In this document: positions 8,258-16,277 of the stretch, in pieces | How positions within the stretch are numbered: the first letter of the stretch is position 1 | Layout: every line of letters starts with the position of its first letter | Origin: CADEEN01 sp040384625 | GTDB taxonomy: Bacteria; Pseudomonadota; Gammaproteobacteria; Burkholderiales; Burkholderiaceae_C | Assembly (NCBI GenBank): GCA_040384625.1 | Contig: JAZKIW010000108.1 | Span: forward strand, 3,613 to 67,612 | Direction of reading: 5' to 3' | DNA: 64,000 nucleotides | The notes under the pieces: model-generated | The model's database searches: none | The model's input: the letters and a program-made list of their open reading frames with translations, nothing else | What the model was told of the DNA's origin: nothing | Program-made: the position numbers and the translations under genes

Positions 8258-9288
8258 CGAGGCGCTCCGGGAATGCGCTGGCCATGCGCGTCGAAGAACA
8301 GCGGCGCGGTGAATTCGACCGACACCGCGCGGCCGGGCTCCAGGCCGCCGATGTCGTGGCACAGCGTGATGAGTTCGGTGTCGCCAAGCGCCACATGCAC
8401 ATGCTTTTGGTCGCCCAGGTGCTCGATGCGGCGCACCAGCGCCTTGACATGGCCGCTGTCGTGGCCGTTGGCCAGCGACACGCGGGTGGCGTCGGGCCGC
8501 ACACCGACGGTGGCCGCGGCCGACGGCACGTCCAGGTTGCCGATGAGCGACCGCGGCAACAGGTTGATGCGCGGCGAACCCAGGCGCGCGGCGACATAGC
8601 TGCTCGCCGGTTCACGGTATATCTGCTGCGGCGTGCCCACCTGCACCAGCGCGCCGTGATCAAGCACGCCGATGCGATCGGCCAGGGTCATCGCCTCGGT
8701 CTGGTCGTGGGTGACGTAGAGCATCGTCGCGCCCAGGTCCTGCTGGATGCGCTTCAACTCCAGGCGCAGGTCGTTGCGCAGCTTGGCGTCCAGCGACGAC
8801 AGGGGCTCGTCCATCAGCGTGACCGCCGGCTCGCGCACCAGCGCGCGGCCGATCGCCACGCGCTGCATCTGGCCGCCTGAGAGCTTGGTCGCGGGGTTGT
8901 TCAACTTGTCCTCGATGCGCAGCAGGCGCGCGACCTCGGTCACCTTGCGCTTCACTTCGGCCTCGGGCGTGCGCCGCATCGGGGAGCGCAGCGGAAAGGC
9001 CAGGTTGTCGAACACGCTGAGGTGCGGATAGAGCGAATACTGCTGGAAGACGAAGGTCACGTCGCGCAATGCCGGCGCGGTGCGCGTGACGTCGAAGCCT
9101 CCGATGTGCACCTGGCCGGCGTCGGGCGTCTCCAGCCCGGCCACCAGGCGCAGCGTCGTGGTCTTGCCGGCGCCGCTGGGCCCGAGCAGCACGATGAACT
9201 CGCCGCTCGCCACCTCGAGGTTTAGCTCCCTCACGGCGCTCACGTCACCGAAGCGCTTGACGAGTCCGCGCAGCGCCAGTTCAGCCAT
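8254..9288 (-). CDS. sugar/polyol ABC transporter ATPase (second, canonical)
   Basis: A 344-residue MalK/UgpC-type ATPase. It has Walker A LLGPSGAGKTTTL, an intact signature LSGGQMQRVAIGRAL, Walker B TLMDEPLSSLDAKL and switch VTHDQTEAM, followed by a C-terminal OB-fold (TOBE) regulatory region. It pairs with the neighbouring ATPase 9281-10423, with which it overlaps by 8 bp, to energise the two permeases upstream. Two different ATPases serving one permease pair is the arrangement known for the glycerol importer GlpSTPQV. The start at 9288 agrees with the family N-terminus MAELALRGL. Confidence 0.88.
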   Translation of the reverse strand: MAELALRGLVKRFGDVSAVRELNLEVASGEFIVLLGPSGAGKTTTLRLVAGLETPDAGQVHIGGFDVTRTAPALRDVTFVFQQYSLYPHLSVFDNLAFPLRSPMRRTPEAEVKRKVTEVARLLRIEDKLNNPATKLSGGQMQRVAIGRALVREPAVTLMDEPLSSLDAKLRNDLRLELKRIQQDLGATMLYVTHDQTEAMTLADRIGVLDHGALVQVGTPQQIYREPASSYVAARLGSPRINLLPRSLIGNLDVPSAAATVGVRPDATRVSLANGHDSGHVKALVRRIEHLGDQKHVHVALGDTELITLCHDIGGLEPGRAVSVEFTAPLFFDAHGQRIPGAPR

Positions 9289-10423
9289 GGGCGCCTCCGG
9301 GATTGGCCACCACCGCGTGCGAGCCGCGGCGTGTCGAGACCGCCTCGTGCCGCGCGGTGCGCAGCGCGCGTCCGCTGGCCTGGTCGAACAGCGACACCTG
9401 TGCCGCGTCGAAGGCCAGACCGATGTGGTCGCCGCGCTGCACCGGCAGCCCGACATCCACCTTGGCGCGCAGCGTGGCGCCTTGTGCGGTCGTGCAGGTG
9501 ACCACCTGACTGGTGCCGAGGTACTCGGTGCCCAGCACCTCGGCGCGAAGCGCCGAAGCCGGTGCCAGGCGTACATGCTCGGGGCGCACGCCGAACAGCA
9601 ACTTGTCGCCGCCGTCCTCGCGCAGCGCAGGCACCGGCAGCACGGCCCCGCCGATGCGGACCTGGTCGGCCCCTGCGGCATAACCGCCCTCGAACGGCAG
9701 GAAGTTCATGGCAGGCGAGCCGATGAAATCGGCGACGAACACGCTGGCCGGCCGGTCGTACACGTCCTGCGGCGCACCGAGCTGCTCGATCACGCCCTGG
9801 TTCATGATCGCGATGGTGTCGGCCATCGCCATCGCTTCGAGCTGGTCGTGCGTGACGTAGACGGTGGTCGCCTTGAGGCGGTCATGCAGCGCACGCAGTT
9901 CCTGGCACATCAGCTCGCGGAACTCGGAGTCCAGCGCGCCGAGCGGCTCGTCCATCAGGAAGGCCAGCGGCTGCCGCACGATCGCACGGCCGAGCGCGAC
10001 GCGCTGGCGGTCGCCGCTCGACAGTCCCGACACCGGCTTGTCGATCAGGTGCTCGATGCGCAGCACGCGCGCCGCCTCGGCCACCCGGGTGTCGATCTCG
10101 GCCCGCGGCATGCCTTGCGAGAGCAGCGGGAAAGCGATGTTGCGGCGCACGTTCATGTGCGGGTACAGGGCGAAGAGCTGGAACACGAAGGCGATGTCGC
10201 GGTGCGAGGCTCGCTTGAAGCTCACGTCTTCGTCGCCGAGGAAGATCTGCCCCGAAGTCGGCAACTCCAGACCGGCGATCATGCGCAGCGTCGTCGTCTT
10301 GCCGCAGCCCGAAGGCCCGAGCAGGCAGAAGAACTCACCGTCGCGCACGGTGAACGTCGAGTCCTTCACCGCGGTGAAGTCGGCGAAGGCCTTGTGCAGG
10401 TTCTGGACGCGAATCTCGGCCAC
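9281..10423 (-). CDS. sugar/polyol ABC transporter ATPase (first, variant signature)
   Basis: A 380-residue MalK-type ATPase with Walker A LLGPSGCGKTTTL (about residues 34-46), Q-loop FQLF (Gln82), Walker B LAFLMDEPLGALDS and switch VTHDQLEAM. The signature is LSSGDRQRV at 134-142 rather than LSGGQ, so the C-loop differs from that of its partner ATPase. The only sensible start is a GTG at 10423, two bases after the stop of the 62-residue membrane protein gene; upstream codons are not homologous. A TOBE-like C-terminal region follows the nucleotide-binding domain. Confidence 0.85.
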   Translation of the reverse strand: MAEIRVQNLHKAFADFTAVKDSTFTVRDGEFFCLLGPSGCGKTTTLRMIAGLELPTSGQIFLGDEDVSFKRASHRDIAFVFQLFALYPHMNVRRNIAFPLLSQGMPRAEIDTRVAEAARVLRIEHLIDKPVSGLSSGDRQRVALGRAIVRQPLAFLMDEPLGALDSEFRELMCQELRALHDRLKATTVYVTHDQLEAMAMADTIAIMNQGVIEQLGAPQDVYDRPASVFVADFIGSPAMNFLPFEGGYAAGADQVRIGGAVLPVPALREDGGDKLLFGVRPEHVRLAPASALRAEVLGTEYLGTSQVVTCTTAQGATLRAKVDVGLPVQRGDHIGLAFDAAQVSLFDQASGRALRTARHEAVSTRRGSHAVVANPGGAHG

Positions 10424-10425
10424 GG

Positions 10426-10614
10426 CTAGCTCGGAAACTTGGAGACGACGGTGAACATAGCCACGCCGGCCAGCGTCACGACGAAGGACCAGGTGAAGAG
10501 CGCCAGCGCGAAGGGCTGCAACATCATGGCAATGCCGAGTGCGATGACGATGCAGGCCACCATCTCCATCGGGCCGCGGCGCGCCCATTTCGGCCAGCGC
10601 TTGGCGAGGCTCAT
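10426..10614 (-). CDS. 62-residue two-helix membrane protein of the ABC operon
   Basis: A very small protein: a basic, Trp-rich head (MSLAKRWPKWARRGPME) and two hydrophobic stretches (about 18-36 and 39-57) that should form a membrane hairpin. Its ATG overlaps the upstream permease stop by ATGA and its stop is two bases before the next ATPase start, so it is clearly translated with the transporter. The glycerol ABC operon of rhizobia carries a small membrane protein (GlpU, DUF2160) in a similar setting, but this sequence does not look like DUF2160 to me. It may be an accessory subunit of the permease complex. No function is assigned. Confidence 0.7.
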   Translation of the reverse strand: MSLAKRWPKWARRGPMEMVACIVIALGIAMMLQPFALALFTWSFVVTLAGVAMFTVVSKFPS

Positions 10615-11570
10615 TTGCGCACCGCCCCGAAGGTGATGCCGCGCAGCAGGTGCTTGCGCAGCAGCACGGTGAAGACGAGGATCGGGATCAGGAACAACAT
10701 CGTGCCGGCAGCCACCGCTGGCCAGTCCTGCCCGCCTTCGCCGATGATGATCGGGATGAAGGGCGGAGCGGTCTGCGCCTCGCCGCTGGTGAGCAGCACT
10801 GCGAAGGCGTACTCGTTCCAGGCGAAGATCAGGCAGAAGATGGCGGTGGCGACGATGCCGGTGGTGGCCTGCGGCAGCACCACCTTGCGAAATGCCTGCA
10901 GCCGCGTGTAGCCGTCGACCATCGCCGCCTCTTCGTATTCACGCGGGATCTCGTCGATGAAGCCCTTGAGCAGCCACACCGCCAGCGAGACGTTGACCGC
11001 GCTGTAGAGCAGGATCATGCCCAGCTTGGTGTCCGAGAGGCCGAGCTCGCGGTACATCAGGTAGATGGGAATGGCCACCGCGATGGGCGGCATCATGCGC
11101 GTGCTCAGGATGAAGAACATCAGGTCGTCCTTGCCCGGCACCTTGAAGCGCGAGAAGGCGTAAGCCGCCATCACGCCCAGGCCGACCGACAGCAGGGTCG
11201 AGCCGATGGCGATGATCAGCGAGTTGCCGAAACGCGGCAGGTAGTTTGAGCGGCTCACCACCACCATGCTGTTCTTCCGCGCACTCTCCTCGCAGGCGTT
11301 GGCAGCGGGCGGGAGGCTGGCGATGTATTCCTCGGTCTGCCGTGAACGTGTCGTGAACAGGTTGCAGTAGCCCTCGATCGACGGCGTGAACACCACCTTG
11401 GGCGGATAGCTGATCGAGTCCGGCGGGCTCTTGATGCTGGTGAGCAGAATCCACACCAGCGGCACCAGCGTGATCAGCGCGTAGAGCACCACCAGAGTCA
11501 TCGCCACGCGTTTGGAGGTGGCGGTGGGTTCGACCACCGAGTGGGCGGTGCTGATGCCGATCTTGCTCAT
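10611..11570 (-). CDS. carbohydrate ABC transporter permease (MalG-type)
   Basis: A 319-residue inner-membrane permease with six predicted helices. The coupling (EAA) loop reads EYEEAAMVDGYTRLQAFRKV, followed by LPQATTGIVA. A long periplasmic insertion lies after helix 1 (about residues 45-105, including NLFTTRSRQTEEYIAS and two cysteines), larger than in classic MalG. It overlaps the gene on each side by ATGA. Together with 11567-12520 it forms the membrane channel for the binding protein at 12580. Confidence 0.88.
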   Translation of the reverse strand: MSKIGISTAHSVVEPTATSKRVAMTLVVLYALITLVPLVWILLTSIKSPPDSISYPPKVVFTPSIEGYCNLFTTRSRQTEEYIASLPPAANACEESARKNSMVVVSRSNYLPRFGNSLIIAIGSTLLSVGLGVMAAYAFSRFKVPGKDDLMFFILSTRMMPPIAVAIPIYLMYRELGLSDTKLGMILLYSAVNVSLAVWLLKGFIDEIPREYEEAAMVDGYTRLQAFRKVVLPQATTGIVATAIFCLIFAWNEYAFAVLLTSGEAQTAPPFIPIIIGEGGQDWPAVAAGTMLFLIPILVFTVLLRKHLLRGITFGAVRK

Positions 11571-12520
11571 CGATTCTTCACCGCGTTAAGCGCCTTGACA
11601 TAGATGTTCGCCAACCCGAACACCGCGACGAACAGGATGATCGCGAGCGCCGACGAGTAGCCGGTGCGCCACTTCTCGAATGCCTCTCGCTTCAGGGTGA
11701 TGGAGACCACCTCGGTCGTCGACCCCGGGCCGCCGTTGGTGAGCAGGTTCACCAGGTCGAACATCTTGAAGTTCTCGATGCCGCGGAACAGCACCGCCAG
11801 CATCACGAAAGGCAACACCATCGGCAGCGTGATGCTCCAGAACTGGCGCCAGGGGGAGGCGCGGTCGACCTCGGCCGCTTCATAGATGTAGTCGGGAATG
11901 CTGCGCAGGCCGGCCAGGCAGATCAGCATCACGTAGGGCGTCCACATCCAGGTGTCGACGATCACGATCGCCCAAGGCGCGAGCTTTACCGAGCCGAGCA
12001 TCTCGAAGCTCGACGGCGGGATGCCGGTGAAGAAGCTCACGGCGTAGTTGAACAGGCCGATCTGCGGCTGGTAGAGGAAGGCCCAGAAGTTGCCCACCAC
12101 GGCGGGGCTGAGCATCATCGGGATCAGGATCAGCGTGGTCCAGAAGCCGTGGCCGCGGAACTTGCGGTCGATCAGGTAGGCCAGGCCGAAGCCGATCAGG
12201 GTCTGCAGCGTGATGGTCCAGAACAGGAAGTGCGCCGTGGCCTGCATCGGGCCCCAGATGTCGGGGTCGGTGAGGATCGACACGTAGTGGTCGATGCCGA
12301 TGCCGAGCACCTCTGCGTTGGGCCGATTCGCGCGGAAGTTGGTGAAGGACAGGCGCACCGTCCAGATGAGCGGAAAGATGTTGATCGCCAGCAGCAGCAG
12401 CATCGTCGGCGCGATGAAAAGCCACGCGATCGCGCGGTCCGACAAGCCGCGCATGCGCTGCGCCAGCGGCGGTGGTGTGGCCAGCGCGGCGCGTTCGGCG
12501 ACACTCGGGGGTGCGGTCAT
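11567..12520 (-). CDS. carbohydrate ABC transporter permease (MalF-type)
   Basis: A 317-residue permease with six predicted transmembrane helices (first segment AIAWLFIAPTMLLLLAINIF) and the EAA loop DYIYEAAEVDRASPWRQFW. It is the UgpA/MalF-type partner of the permease encoded immediately downstream (ATGA overlap). The gene begins 59 bp after the binding-protein stop. The gene order binding protein, MalF-type, MalG-type, mini-protein, ATPase, ATPase resembles polyol and glycerol ABC importers. Confidence 0.88.
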   Translation of the reverse strand: MTAPPSVAERAALATPPPLAQRMRGLSDRAIAWLFIAPTMLLLLAINIFPLIWTVRLSFTNFRANRPNAEVLGIGIDHYVSILTDPDIWGPMQATAHFLFWTITLQTLIGFGLAYLIDRKFRGHGFWTTLILIPMMLSPAVVGNFWAFLYQPQIGLFNYAVSFFTGIPPSSFEMLGSVKLAPWAIVIVDTWMWTPYVMLICLAGLRSIPDYIYEAAEVDRASPWRQFWSITLPMVLPFVMLAVLFRGIENFKMFDLVNLLTNGGPGSTTEVVSITLKREAFEKWRTGYSSALAIILFVAVFGLANIYVKALNAVKNR

Positions 12521-12579
12521 GGGATGCGTCGGGGCAGGGCCGGCCCCGCGAAGATCGCAGGGCCGGCCCCATCTTGGGC

Positions 12580-13920
12580 TTACTTCAGTTTTCCGTCCTC
12601 TTTGAACACCTTCTTCCAGTCGGCCACGAGTCCATCGAGCGCTTCCTTCGCGGTGCCCTTGTCGGCCACCACGAAGTCATGGATGCGCTTCTGCTCGGCC
12701 AGCAGCAGTTGGGCGTAGCTCGGGTCGGCCCAGAAGTCGACCACCTGGTCCATCGCCGTCAGGAACTCGCCCGCGAAGGGAGCGCTCTTGGTGAAGCCCG
12801 GGTCTTTCAGCACCGCGTTGTGCGCCGAGTAGCCGCCCAGCGCCCACCACTTCTTCTGCACGTCGGGTGCGGCGAACCACTTGATGTAGGCCAGCGCTTC
12901 GGCCTGGTTGGGCGAGTACTTGACCACCGAGATGCCCTGGCCGCCGAGCTGCGAGCCCTTGGTCTTGTCGCTCGGGTTGACGAAGAAGCCGATCTTCTCG
13001 CCGCCGACGTTCGGGTCCTTGTACAGGCCGGGGAAGAAGGCGAACCAGTTCATCATCATCGCCACCTGGCCGCTCTTGAACGCGTCCAGGCCTTCGCCCA
13101 TGTACGAGTTGGTCAGACCAGGCGGCGTGCAGCACTTGTAGAGCGACTTGTAGAACTCCAGCGCCTTGATCGCGTCCGGGCTGTTGACGAAGCCGTCCAT
13201 CGCATACGGCTTCTTCGGGTCCTGGTACTTGAAGCCCATCGGGTACAGCACATTGCTCACGCCCATCGTGATGCCTTCGCTGCCACGCTCGGTGAACAGG
13301 TAGGTGCCGTAGACCTTCTTGCCGTCGATAGTCTTGCCGGAGAAGAACTCGGCCACCTGCTTGAACTCGGTCCAGGTCTTGGGCGCCGCCAGATCGCGGT
13401 TGTGCTTCTTCTTGAATTCGGCCTGCAGCTCGGGCTTGGCGAACCAGTCCTTACGGTAGGTCCAGCCCAAAGCGTCGCCCATCGCCGGCAGGGCCCAGTA
13501 GTTCGGCGTGCCCTTGGGCCACTCGGCATAGCCGGTCACCGTTGCGGGCGCGAAGTCGGTGATCTTGATGCCTTCCTTGGCGAAGAAGTCATTCAGCTTC
13601 ACGTAGTGGCCGCTCTCGGCCGAGCCGCCGATCCACTGGCTGTCGCCGATGATCAGGTCGCACAACTTGCCCTTGGAGTTCAGCTCGTTGAGCATGCGGT
13701 CGGCAAAGTTCGGCCAGGGCACGAACTCGAACTTCATGTTGACCTTGGACTTCGCGGTGAAGTCCTTGCTCAACTCCACCAGCGCATTCGCCGGATCCCA
13801 GGCGGCCCAGCACAGCGTGATGGTCTTGCCCTGTGCCTGAACAGCGGTGCTGCCCAGGCTGAGGACGGTGGCAGCGGCCAGCGCGGAGAGCGCAGGCAGC
13901 TTGGTCAGCAGCGATTTCAT
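12580..13920 (-). CDS. family 1 extracellular solute-binding protein
   Basis: A 446-residue periplasmic sugar/polyol-binding protein with a signal peptide ending near STAVQAQG and the typical two-lobed body (ITLCWAAWDPANALVELSKD at the N-lobe; WALPAMGDALGWTYRKDWF in the hinge region). AAGGAGA lies upstream of the ATG. It follows the LacI-type regulator gene by 63 bp on the same strand. Many aromatic residues (WTYRKDW, NWFAFFPGLY) fit a sugar or polyol ligand. Co-transcription with DhaL and DhaK suggests that the ligand is converted to, or is, a short ketose. Confidence 0.88.
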   Translation of the reverse strand: MKSLLTKLPALSALAAATVLSLGSTAVQAQGKTITLCWAAWDPANALVELSKDFTAKSKVNMKFEFVPWPNFADRMLNELNSKGKLCDLIIGDSQWIGGSAESGHYVKLNDFFAKEGIKITDFAPATVTGYAEWPKGTPNYWALPAMGDALGWTYRKDWFAKPELQAEFKKKHNRDLAAPKTWTEFKQVAEFFSGKTIDGKKVYGTYLFTERGSEGITMGVSNVLYPMGFKYQDPKKPYAMDGFVNSPDAIKALEFYKSLYKCCTPPGLTNSYMGEGLDAFKSGQVAMMMNWFAFFPGLYKDPNVGGEKIGFFVNPSDKTKGSQLGGQGISVVKYSPNQAEALAYIKWFAAPDVQKKWWALGGYSAHNAVLKDPGFTKSAPFAGEFLTAMDQVVDFWADPSYAQLLLAEQKRIHDFVVADKGTAKEALDGLVADWKKVFKEDGKLK

Positions 13921-13983
13921 GACGGGTCTCCTTAACGGTTGTTCATCAGGTCACGGGCACACACATCCGACCGCCGTTCTTCA

Positions 13984-15024
13984 TCAATGCAGGTTTTCGG
14001 CCGTCAAGATTTCGATTCGCGGTTGCACCACGTTGAGTGCCCCGCGCACGTTCTCGCACAGCGCGCGCAGCACACGCGCCGCCGCCGAGATGCAGTAATG
14101 GATGTCCTGGTGCAGCACATATGCCAGGCCGTTGGCACCGAGCAGGGCGCGGTGTTCGTCGCTGAAGTCGTGCGCCACCACGCCCAGGCTGCCGGTCAGG
14201 CCCAGGCTCTCGATGGCGCGCGCCACGCCGGCGCTGCCCGAGCCGACGTTGTAGACGCCTGCTATGCGCGCGGCATCGACGGCGTCGCTGCGCAGGTAGC
14301 GCAGCAGCGCGCGGCAGGCCCCCGCGTCGCTCGGCGGCAGGTCGGGCGTGCGCTGCACTTTCAGCTTCGGAAAGCGCTCCTCGATGACCTGGGCAAAGCC
14401 GATGCGGCGCTCGATCTCGCCTGACAGCCGCGTGGCCTGCGAGCTGAGCAGCAGGGTGTCGCGTGCGCCGGCACCGCCCGTGGCCATGCGGCCGAGCAGC
14501 AGCCCAGCGGTGCGGCCGGCGGCGCGGTTGTCGGCGCCGATGTGGGTTTCGCGCATCGAGCCGGCGACGTCGGAGAACAGCGTCACCACATGCACCCCGG
14601 TGCGCACCAGTTCATTGATGGCGAGCTTGACGGGCGGCAGGTCGGGTGCCATCACCGCGATGCCGTCGCAGTCGCTCAACGCCGCCAGTTCGGCCGCGAA
14701 GGCCGTGGCGTCGGCGGCTTCGATGCGGTGCGTGACCTCGGTGATGTGTTGGTGCCGGAACTCGCCCGCCGCCTGGGCGATCAGCCGGTCGACCAGCTCG
14801 TTGAACGGCGCCGCATCGGCCGGCAGCACGAAGGCGAAGCGGAAGTTCTCGCCGATGCGCGGGCGGCCACGCTGCGGCGGCGCGCCGAGCTCGGCCACCA
14901 CCTGCAGCACCCGCTGCACCGTCTCGGCGTTGACGCCCGGGCGGCGGTTGAGCACCCGGTCCACCGTCGCGGTGCCGACGCCGGCCTGGCGGGCGATGTC
15001 GGCGATGGTGGCGTTGGAGGACAT
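13984..15024 (-). CDS. LacI family transcriptional regulator
   Basis: A 346-residue regulator with an N-terminal LacI helix-turn-helix (ATIADIARQAGVGTATVDRV, hinge LNRRPGVN) and a periplasmic-binding-protein-like effector domain. The ATG at 15024 directly precedes the HTH; another in-frame ATG at 15063 would add 13 residues. It heads the operon that encodes the ABC importer and DhaLK, so it most likely controls that operon and itself in response to the imported sugar. The divergent 178-bp region to the next gene contains a 13-bp palindrome at 15102-15114. Confidence 0.88.
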   Translation of the reverse strand: MSSNATIADIARQAGVGTATVDRVLNRRPGVNAETVQRVLQVVAELGAPPQRGRPRIGENFRFAFVLPADAAPFNELVDRLIAQAAGEFRHQHITEVTHRIEAADATAFAAELAALSDCDGIAVMAPDLPPVKLAINELVRTGVHVVTLFSDVAGSMRETHIGADNRAAGRTAGLLLGRMATGGAGARDTLLLSSQATRLSGEIERRIGFAQVIEERFPKLKVQRTPDLPPSDAGACRALLRYLRSDAVDAARIAGVYNVGSGSAGVARAIESLGLTGSLGVVAHDFSDEHRALLGANGLAYVLHQDIHYCISAAARVLRALCENVRGALNVVQPRIEILTAENLH

Positions 15025-15061
15025 CGGTTCCGGCGGGCTGATGTGATCATGGTAGGTCACC

Positions 15062-15081
15062 AAATAAATAAATCAATCAAT
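15062..15081. repeat. short AT-rich tetranucleotide repeats
   Basis: Three copies of AAAT followed by two of CAAT, in an otherwise GC-rich spacer between the LacI-type regulator gene and the divergent Bug receptor gene. The low melting stability fits a promoter zone; the repeat could also vary in copy number by slippage. It lies just upstream of the alternative LacI start at 15063. Confidence 0.5.
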
Positions 15082-15101
15082 CACACATCGGGGTTTGCAC
15101 G

Positions 15102-15114
15102 GGGTTTCAAACCC
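15102..15114. promoter_or_regulatory. candidate operator palindrome in the LacI/Bug spacer
   Basis: GGGTTT-C-AAACCC, a perfect inverted repeat with 6-bp arms. The left arm is part of a GGGGTTT direct repeat (15090-15096 and 15101-15107, 11 bp apart, one helical turn). It lies about 80 bp upstream of the LacI-type start and 90 bp upstream of the Bug start, so it could serve either gene. Confidence 0.4.
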
Positions 15115-15202
15115 ATTGGCTCTGTTTGGGTAAGTACCGGTGTCGTTGCGTCATGGTGCTATCTATCGTCGGACGCTCGGAACTCGATTGGAGCGAACAC
15201 TC

Positions 15203-16216
15203 ATGGACGTCGTGAAGCATCCGCTGCGCCGCTCGGCGCTGGTTTCGGGCATCGCCGCCGTCAGCCTGGGGATCCTCGCGTTGCCGGCTGCGTGGGCACA
15301 GCCGGCCGCTTGGCCGACCAAGCCGATCACGCTCCTGGTGGGCTTTCCGCCCGGCGGGCAGACCGACTTCGCCGGCCGCGTGTTGATGAACGGCATGCAG
15401 ACGACGCTCGGCCAGGCCGTGGTCATCGACAACAAGGCTGGCGTGAACGGGAACCTCGCGGCTGTGGAGGTGTTGAAGGCAGCGCCAGATGGCCAGAAGC
15501 TTCTGGTGGGCAACGGCTCGATGACGATCACCCAGCACGTCTACACGAAGCTCGGCATGATCGATCCGCGTCAGCTGACGCCCATCGGCGTGATGCTGCA
15601 GTCGGCACTGGTGCTCGCCGTGCCGGCCACGTCGCCGATCAAGACCTACGCGCAGTTTGTCGAAGCGGCCAGGGCGAAGGCGAAAGCGGGCAAGGGCATG
15701 GACTACGGGACGGGAGGCACAGGCTCGCTGGTGCACGTCACGATGGAACTGCTGCGCGAGCGCATGGGCGGCCCGGCCATGAACCACGTGCCGTACAAGG
15801 GCAGCAGCCCGGCGATGATCGACTTGATGGCGGGGCGCCTGGACGCGATGTTCGACGCCACCTCCGTGGTCGCGCCCTTCATCAAGGAAGGCAAACTGCG
15901 GCCGCTGCTGGTCACCGGGGAAAAGCGGGTTCCGCTTTTCCCGGACGTGCCCACCGCTACCGAGGCGGGCATTAAGGACTTCGTCATCATCTCGTTCATC
16001 GGCCTGTACGGCCCGCCCGGACTCGGCGCCGACATCGTCGCCAAGGCCAATGGCGCGATGAACACGGCGCTGAAGGATCCGGCAGTCACCAAGGGCATCG
16101 TCGATCGCGGCGACGAACCGGGCGGCGGCACGCCGGAACAGCTCGGCACGCTGACCCGCAGCCACTACAAGACATGGGGCGACGTCGTGAAGGCCAACAA
16201 CATCCAGGCGGAGTGA
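15203..16216 (+). CDS. Bug-type tripartite tricarboxylate transporter receptor (2 of 3)
   Basis: A 337-residue Bug/TctC-family binding protein with a signal peptide ending near AAWAQPA, then WPTKPITLLVGFPPGGQTDF, containing the PGG-x-TD ligand loop, and AVVIDNKAGVNGNLAA. GGAGCG lies seven bases before the ATG at 15203, which selects it over earlier in-frame codons. It is transcribed divergently from the LacI-type regulator gene. No membrane components (TctA/TctB) accompany it. The ligand is probably a carboxylate, but nothing here says which. Confidence 0.87.
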   Translation: MDVVKHPLRRSALVSGIAAVSLGILALPAAWAQPAAWPTKPITLLVGFPPGGQTDFAGRVLMNGMQTTLGQAVVIDNKAGVNGNLAAVEVLKAAPDGQKLLVGNGSMTITQHVYTKLGMIDPRQLTPIGVMLQSALVLAVPATSPIKTYAQFVEAARAKAKAGKGMDYGTGGTGSLVHVTMELLRERMGGPAMNHVPYKGSSPAMIDLMAGRLDAMFDATSVVAPFIKEGKLRPLLVTGEKRVPLFPDVPTATEAGIKDFVIISFIGLYGPPGLGADIVAKANGAMNTALKDPAVTKGIVDRGDEPGGGTPEQLGTLTRSHYKTWGDVVKANNIQAE

Positions 16217-16277
16217 GGCTTAGCCGCCGGGCTCCTGCCTGACCGTCGTCGACCCTTCAGGCCATCGGCCACGGCCC

